This document shows, one piece after another, positions 59,595 through 64,000 of a DNA stretch of 64,000 nt. Positions within the stretch are counted from its first letter, which is position 1. Every line of letters starts with the position of its first letter. A program made the translations under genes and the position numbers. Below the pieces are notes generated by a model. The model was not told the DNA's origin and did no database searches. It worked only from the letters and a program-made list of their open reading frames with translations. The DNA is from Paraburkholderia sp. (lineage in GTDB: Bacteria; Pseudomonadota; Gammaproteobacteria; Burkholderiales; Burkholderiaceae), in the NCBI RefSeq assembly GCF_028283785.1, contig NZ_JAPWKB010000008.1, forward strand, positions 186,001 to 250,000, in the 5' to 3' direction.

Positions 59595-60821
59595 TCATGT
59601 CCGGATTGCGTTTCCGCGCGACGTGTACGCGTGAATCGCCAGTCCAAGCAACGCCACCGCGAGACCGAACGCGCAGACGGCATGCCAGCCGCCGCGCGCC
59701 CACGCGATGCTCGCCGCCGCCGATCCCAACGCACCGCCCAGAAAGATGGCGGTCACGTACAAGGTGTTGATACGGCTCCGGGCTTGCGCGTCGAGGCCGA
59801 GGATCATCGATTGATTGGACACGTTCGCCATCGACATGCCGAAATCGAGTAACAGCACGCCCGCAATCAATCCGCGCAACGACACATCGGCTTCGAAAAT
59901 CACGAACGCGGCGACACAGCACGCCAGTCCGACGTAGACACCTGCGCGGCGACCGTAGCGGTCGATTGCGCGTCCGCCCAGATTGGCGGCGCCGATTCCG
60001 ACCAGCCCGACGATACCGAATGCGCCGGCGACCGCCGAGCCCATGCCGAACGGCGGCTGCGCGAGCAACAGCGCAAGCACCGACCAGAACGCGCTGAAGA
60101 TCGCGAACACACATGCCTGGATCGCGCAGGCGGCGCGCAACGGGCGATGCTTCATCAACAGACCGCCCATCGAACCGAGCAGCGCCAGATACGATTGCGA
60201 CGTCTTGCGACCCAACGCGGGAAGCGCCGCCCATAACGTTGCGCCGACGACGATCGCGGTGACGCTCGCCGAAAAGAACATCACGCGCCAGCCCCACAGT
60301 TGACCGATCGCGCCGCTCACGGTTCGCGCCAGCAGAATGCCCGCGAGTATGCCGCTGAACACGACGCCGACAGCGCGGCCGCGCGCGTGATCCGGTGCGA
60401 GATCGGCCGCGATCGGGATCATGATCTGCGTGGTCACCGCCGCAAATCCGACGAATAGCGACGCCACCGCCATCGCGATCAACGACGGCGACAACGCACA
60501 CGAGAAGGTCGCGATCGCGAGTGCGGCGGCGAGCGCGACCGTGAGTTTCCTTCTATCGACGAGATCGCCGAGCGGCAGGATAAAGACGATCCCGACCGTA
60601 TACCCGAGCTGCGTCGCGACTGCGATCCAGCCGACATGATCGGGATCGCCGAACGCGCGTGCAATCAACGCAAGCAACGGCTGCGCGTAGTACAGATTCG
60701 CGACGGATGCGCCCGCGCAGGCCGACAGAATAAACAGCAGCCGGCTCGACAGCGGATGCGCGGTCTGATGCTCCGGCGTGACGTGTGACGGAACCGGAAC
60801 GGAAGACGGCGGATTGGACAT
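59595..60821 (-). CDS. MFS transporter (drug/metabolite efflux type)
   Basis: This 408-residue membrane protein has about twelve helices. It has the YAQPLLALIARAFG motif near residue 45 typical of DHA-type exporters and the loop-2/3 signature GDLVDRRKLTV (about 84-94), with LGGRAIDRYGRRAG as the second-half equivalent. It starts four bases after the AraC gene stop, so the two form one minus-strand operon, and the regulator probably controls export of the compound it senses. Substrate is unknown. Confidence 0.92.
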   Translation of the reverse strand: MSNPPSSVPVPSHVTPEHQTAHPLSSRLLFILSACAGASVANLYYAQPLLALIARAFGDPDHVGWIAVATQLGYTVGIVFILPLGDLVDRRKLTVALAAALAIATFSCALSPSLIAMAVASLFVGFAAVTTQIMIPIAADLAPDHARGRAVGVVFSGILAGILLARTVSGAIGQLWGWRVMFFSASVTAIVVGATLWAALPALGRKTSQSYLALLGSMGGLLMKHRPLRAACAIQACVFAIFSAFWSVLALLLAQPPFGMGSAVAGAFGIVGLVGIGAANLGGRAIDRYGRRAGVYVGLACCVAAFVIFEADVSLRGLIAGVLLLDFGMSMANVSNQSMILGLDAQARSRINTLYVTAIFLGGALGSAAASIAWARGGWHAVCAFGLAVALLGLAIHAYTSRGNAIRT

Positions 60822-60825
60822 GGGC

Positions 60826-61815
60826 TTATTCGGATGCGGCGACGTCGGCGGTATCGACGGAATGCGGTGCGCCGGGACCGCTGGAAAGATGCGTCCTCAC
60901 GTCGCGCATCGGCGGCTGTCCGAAGAAGCGCGCGTATTCCCGGTTGAACTGGCTAGGACTTTCGTAGCCGACCGCGTAAGCCGCGCTCGCGGCGTCGAGC
61001 CCTTCCATCAGCATGCGCCGTCGTGCTGCATGCAGCCGCAACTGCTTCTGGTATTGCAGCGGACTCAGCGCCGTCAATGCCCTGAAATGGCGATGCAAGG
61101 TCGACACGCCCATTCCCGCCATCCGGGCAAGATCGTTGACGCGCAACGGCTCGTCGTAATTCTCCTTGATCCAGTCAACCGCCTTCGCGGTGCGTTCGCT
61201 GTGATCGCCGAGCGTCGCGATCGCACGGAGACAGCGTCCTTCCGGGGTTTTTAGAATCCGGTAAAGAATTTCGCGCACGACGAGGCCGCCGAGATAGGGC
61301 GCATCCTGCGGGCACGCGGCGAGGTCGAGCAAGCGGCGGAATGCGTCGAGCAGTTCGGGCGTGCTCGTGCCCGTGACCATCGCAGGGACGTCGAGCGGCT
61401 GGCTTTCGTCGTGACACTCGCCGTGTCCGAGCAGTTCGCGGACCATCGGAATCTGGATGCGCAAACGCATGCAGAGATACGGCGATGCCGGGCTCGCCTC
61501 GACGACCTGGCTCGTGACGGGCAGATCGAGCGATGTCAGCAGGAATTGCGACTGGTCGTAGACGAAGGTCGCGTCGCCGAGATCGACGCGTTTGCGTCCC
61601 TGAACCACCACGGCGAGACTGGGCTCGTAGGCGACGGCGTCGGGCGTGCTCGGTCCAATGTGCCGGTAGAGCGTCAGGTCGGGCACGGCGGTCACGAGCG
61701 CGGTTTCGTCGCCGACGCAGGTGCTGACCTGGCGAACCAGTTCCATGCGCAGATCGCGAAGCGAATCCGCCGACGAATCAGCATGGTTATCAGGATGTTT
61801 GATAGCGCGTTTCAC
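60826..61815 (-). CDS. AraC-family transcriptional regulator with AraC_N domain
   Basis: The protein has an N-terminal AraC_N-type domain (PDLTLYRHIGPSTP, EPSLAVVVQGRKRVDLGDAT, then LCMRLRIQIPMVREL). A C-terminal double helix-turn-helix follows: VNDLARMAGMGVSTLHRHFR and DAASAAYAVGYESPSQFNREY with FGQPPMRDV. The start is uncertain: an ATG at 61884 gives 352 residues, a GTG at 61815 gives 329, and the conserved part begins at an ATG at 61746. I used the GTG because residues before it look like leader. It is co-transcribed with the MFS gene and divergent from the carboxymuconolactone-decarboxylase-family gene, which it may also regulate. Confidence 0.88.
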   Translation of the reverse strand: MKRAIKHPDNHADSSADSLRDLRMELVRQVSTCVGDETALVTAVPDLTLYRHIGPSTPDAVAYEPSLAVVVQGRKRVDLGDATFVYDQSQFLLTSLDLPVTSQVVEASPASPYLCMRLRIQIPMVRELLGHGECHDESQPLDVPAMVTGTSTPELLDAFRRLLDLAACPQDAPYLGGLVVREILYRILKTPEGRCLRAIATLGDHSERTAKAVDWIKENYDEPLRVNDLARMAGMGVSTLHRHFRALTALSPLQYQKQLRLHAARRRMLMEGLDAASAAYAVGYESPSQFNREYARFFGQPPMRDVRTHLSSGPGAPHSVDTADVAASE

Positions 61816-62056
61816 GATGGCGGACACGATCAGGCGATTGGATGTACATGGCCCATGATACTGCCGCGATCCCACCGTACGCACCGCTCCGGACGGAGAT
61901 CGAGAGGATCAGGCAATCAAAAAGCAGGAACGGGATACCGCCTGCGTATCGCATGTCGTTAGCCTGACAACACCTGACCGGTTTGCGCCGCCGCCGTTGC
62001 GTGATCGCGCGCGAGCAGACCGATTTTCATCACCTGATCCGACACGAATCCCTGCC

Positions 62057-62776
62057 ATGACACCCTTCACTTCCCCCGACCTTGCCGACGCGCTCGATCA
62101 CATCAAGGATGTATCGCCGGCACTCGCGCAATACACGTCCGACACACTGCTCGACGAAGTGTGGGCGCGCCCCGATCTCGCGGCGCGGGATCGCAGTATC
62201 GTGACCCTGTCGGCGTTGATCGCGCGCGACGCGACGGTTGGCTTGCCGCATTACCTGAACGTTGCGCTGGACAACGGTGTCAGCGCCGCCGAGATTTCCG
62301 AAATCGTGACGCATCTCGCGTTCTATGCGGGCTGGCCGAATGCGGTGGCGGCGGTCGGCGTCGCGCGGACGATTTTCGCGGCGCGCAAGATTGGCGCCGA
62401 GCTGCTGCCAGCCGCGAACGTGGATTTTCTGCCGCTCGATACCGAAGCCGAGTCGAAACGCGCGGCGACGGTGCAGGAAAACTTCGGTCACGTGTCGCCG
62501 GGCGTCGTGCACTACACCACCGAGGTGCTGTTCCGGAACCTCTGGTTGCGTCCGAACCTGAAGCCCCGCGACCGTAGCCTCGTGACGGTCAGCGCGCTGG
62601 TCGCGACGGGCCAGGTCGCGCAGATCACGTATCACCTGAACCGCGCGATGGACAACGGGCTGACCCAGTCCGAAGCGGGCGAGGTGCTGACCCACCTCGC
62701 GTTTTACGTGGGCTGGCCGAACGTCTTTTCCGCGATGCCCGTGGTCAAGGACGTCTTTGCGAAGCGGGCAGGCTGA
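62057..62776 (+). CDS. Two-domain carboxymuconolactone decarboxylase family protein
   Basis: The 239-residue protein contains two copies of the CMD domain. The first (about residues 25-110) has RDRSIVTLSALIARDA and EIVTHLAFYAGWPNAVAA. The second (about 150-235) has RDRSLVTVSALVATGQ and EVLTHLAFYVGWPNVFSA. The AhpD-type CxxC is absent, so it is not a peroxide-reducing member; lactone decarboxylase-like or unknown activity is more likely. It is divergent from the AraC/MFS operon. The PLD-family gene converges on it from the other side, with 40 bases between stops. Confidence 0.92.
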   Translation: MTPFTSPDLADALDHIKDVSPALAQYTSDTLLDEVWARPDLAARDRSIVTLSALIARDATVGLPHYLNVALDNGVSAAEISEIVTHLAFYAGWPNAVAAVGVARTIFAARKIGAELLPAANVDFLPLDTEAESKRAATVQENFGHVSPGVVHYTTEVLFRNLWLRPNLKPRDRSLVTVSALVATGQVAQITYHLNRAMDNGLTQSEAGEVLTHLAFYVGWPNVFSAMPVVKDVFAKRAG

Positions 62777-62816
62777 TCGCACGCGTGCTCGACGAGCCCG
62801 CGTGCGAGGCCGCCGT

Positions 62817-64000
62817 TTATAGCTCCGATTCCAGCGGCAGCAAGCCGAGGAACCAGATGCCGACGCGCTTGAAGCCGGACACGCCGGGTTCGTCGAGTTC
62901 GGTTTGGGTGCCGTCGTCGGCGGTGTCGATCCAGACAATCCGCGTCTTGCCGTTGGCATCCGGCCGTTCTTCGAGGCGCCACGCAATCTGGTCGAGTTTC
63001 GGTTCGAGTCCGTCGGCGACCTGCGAGGCGAGCGCGCTGCTTTCGCAATACACGCCGATCTCCGTATTCAACGTGACGGATCTCGGGTCGAGATTCATCG
63101 ATCCGATGAAGATGCTCGACTTGTCGAATACATAGGTCTTCGCGTGCAGCGACGCTTTGGACGAACCCATCACCAGCTTCTTTTTCTCTTTGGATTCCTT
63201 CGATGTAGCCGGTTTCAGCTCGTACAGATGCACTCCAGCGTCGAGCAGATCCTTGCGATATTTCTGGTATCCCGCATGGACGGCGGCGACATCCGTGGCA
63301 GCGAGCGAGTTGGTCAGGATGGTGACGCGCACACCGCGTTGCGTTTGTTCCCGAAACCATGCCACGCCTTTTTTGCCGGGGATGAAATACGGTGAAATGA
63401 TCAGCAGTTCTTTCTCGGGCCGCACGCTCAAGGTCACGAACTGCGTCATCAGATGGCCTTGAGGATCATCCGGCGAGCGCGTGATTTTCGATGGATCGTC
63501 GTAGAGCAAGGTTGCTTTGCCCCAGGTAAAAAGGCTTTCGCGCGTTTCCACGAGTTCGGCATAGCGCTGCTTTGCTTGTGTCACATACGGCGAGTCACGC
63601 TGGGTATCGATAAACGTCGTCAGCTTTGCGCGATAGTCGTCGAGCGCGCCCGGTTCGGCGGGATGACCGGTCAGATTCTCGATCGGATACGCGGCATCCG
63701 AGTTCCAGAATTCATCGAACGCAACCGAGATTTTCCGCACCACGGCGCCGTGTGTCAGCACGTCGAGATCGCCGAACGACACGTCGCTGGACGCACCGAA
63801 ATATTCATCGCCGATATTGCGGCCGCCTACGATGGCGGCCTGGTTGTCGGCGATGATCGCCTTGTTGTGCATGCGCCGGTTCACGCGATGGAACTCCAGC
63901 GCCGTGCCCAGCGTTTTGAAATGGCGGCTCGCGACCGGATTGAACAGGCGGATCTGGATGTTAGGATGCGACGCGATCGCCAGCAAGACCTGGTCGTCCG
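62817..64000 (-). CDS. Phospholipase D family protein, C-terminal part (runs off the window)
   Basis: The minus-strand frame is open to the right edge, so the N-terminus lies beyond 64000. About 394 residues are visible. They contain both HKD motifs: HNKAIIADNQAAIVGGRN in the first half and HAKTYVFDKSSIFIGSMN in the second. FIGSMNLDPRSVTLNTEIG and the TILTNSLAATDVAAVHAGY region are also present. This pattern fits the DUF/PLDc_2 group that includes cardiolipin-synthase-like enzymes, perhaps an envelope-associated phosphatidyltransferase or phosphodiesterase. A signal peptide or membrane segment cannot be judged from this part. Confidence 0.92.
   Translation of the reverse strand, partial: DDQVLLAIASHPNIQIRLFNPVASRHFKTLGTALEFHRVNRRMHNKAIIADNQAAIVGGRNIGDEYFGASSDVSFGDLDVLTHGAVVRKISVAFDEFWNSDAAYPIENLTGHPAEPGALDDYRAKLTTFIDTQRDSPYVTQAKQRYAELVETRESLFTWGKATLLYDDPSKITRSPDDPQGHLMTQFVTLSVRPEKELLIISPYFIPGKKGVAWFREQTQRGVRVTILTNSLAATDVAAVHAGYQKYRKDLLDAGVHLYELKPATSKESKEKKKLVMGSSKASLHAKTYVFDKSSIFIGSMNLDPRSVTLNTEIGVYCESSALASQVADGLEPKLDQIAWRLEERPDANGKTRIVWIDTADDGTQTELDEPGVSGFKRVGIWFLGLLPLESEL

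Noticed and set aside
1..64000. CRISPR arrays, rRNA, tRNA, complete insertion sequences or prophage genes
   Set aside because: No regularly spaced repeats, no structural RNA signatures and no transposase or integrase motifs were seen on either strand.

Overview
The window looks like a chromosomal segment of a high-GC betaproteobacterium of the Paraburkholderia/Caballeronia/Burkholderia group. The pointers are GC-rich codon use throughout, a DUF4148 protein, a Burkholderia-type type VI secretion (T6SS) locus, and the general gene content. This placement is an inference from family knowledge; no rRNA or tRNA lies in the window.

Layout. (1) 1-14.6 kb: a catabolic block on the + strand. It holds a peptide/nickel-type ABC importer (two permeases and a double ATPase), hydantoinase/oxoprolinase subunits A and B, an aldehyde dehydrogenase, a HAD-fold protein, a PuuB-like FAD oxidase, a three-part FAD/[2Fe-2S] amine or imino-acid dehydrogenase with two subunits fused in one reading frame, and a small AraC regulator. 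Together they fit uptake, ring or amide opening and oxidation of an unidentified nitrogenous compound. (2) 14.6-17.0 kb: a decayed PqiC-type lipoprotein gene, then a gene-free stretch with a markedly AT-rich core in front of the T6SS. (3) 17.0-42.9 kb: a complete-looking T6SS in one direction: tssB, tssC, hcp, tssE, tssF, tssG, clpV, vgrG, a MORN-repeat protein, a PAAR-like protein, a small membrane protein, then a solute-binding protein, two divergent glutamate/dicarboxylate-type symporters flanking an Asp/Glu racemase, then a TssJ-like lipoprotein, tssK, tssL, tssM, tssA and an unidentified membrane-active-looking protein. tssM carries a clean one-base frameshift. The amino-acid cassette joined to the T6SS by stop/start overlaps is the most unusual arrangement in the window.

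(4) 43-49.5 kb: an arylsulfatase followed by a truncated sulfatase-maturase gene, a peroxiredoxin/DsbA-like pair, and gene debris (AraC, RidA and solute-binding-protein fragments) around a small lipoprotein gene. (5) 49.5-56.6 kb: a DUF4148 protein, a GntR regulator divergent from two MmgE/PrpD proteins that both carry Tat-like signal peptides, and the catechol ortho-cleavage genes catB, catC and catA. (6) 56.7-59.6 kb: two overlapping genes for dynamin-like GTPases. (7) 59.6-64.0 kb: an AraC regulator with an MFS exporter, a two-domain carboxymuconolactone-decarboxylase-family protein, and a phospholipase D-family protein that runs off the window end.

Three places (about 12.97-13.0 kb, 14.69 kb and 39.98 kb) look like single-base indels. 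They may be genuine decay or assembly errors and should be checked together.
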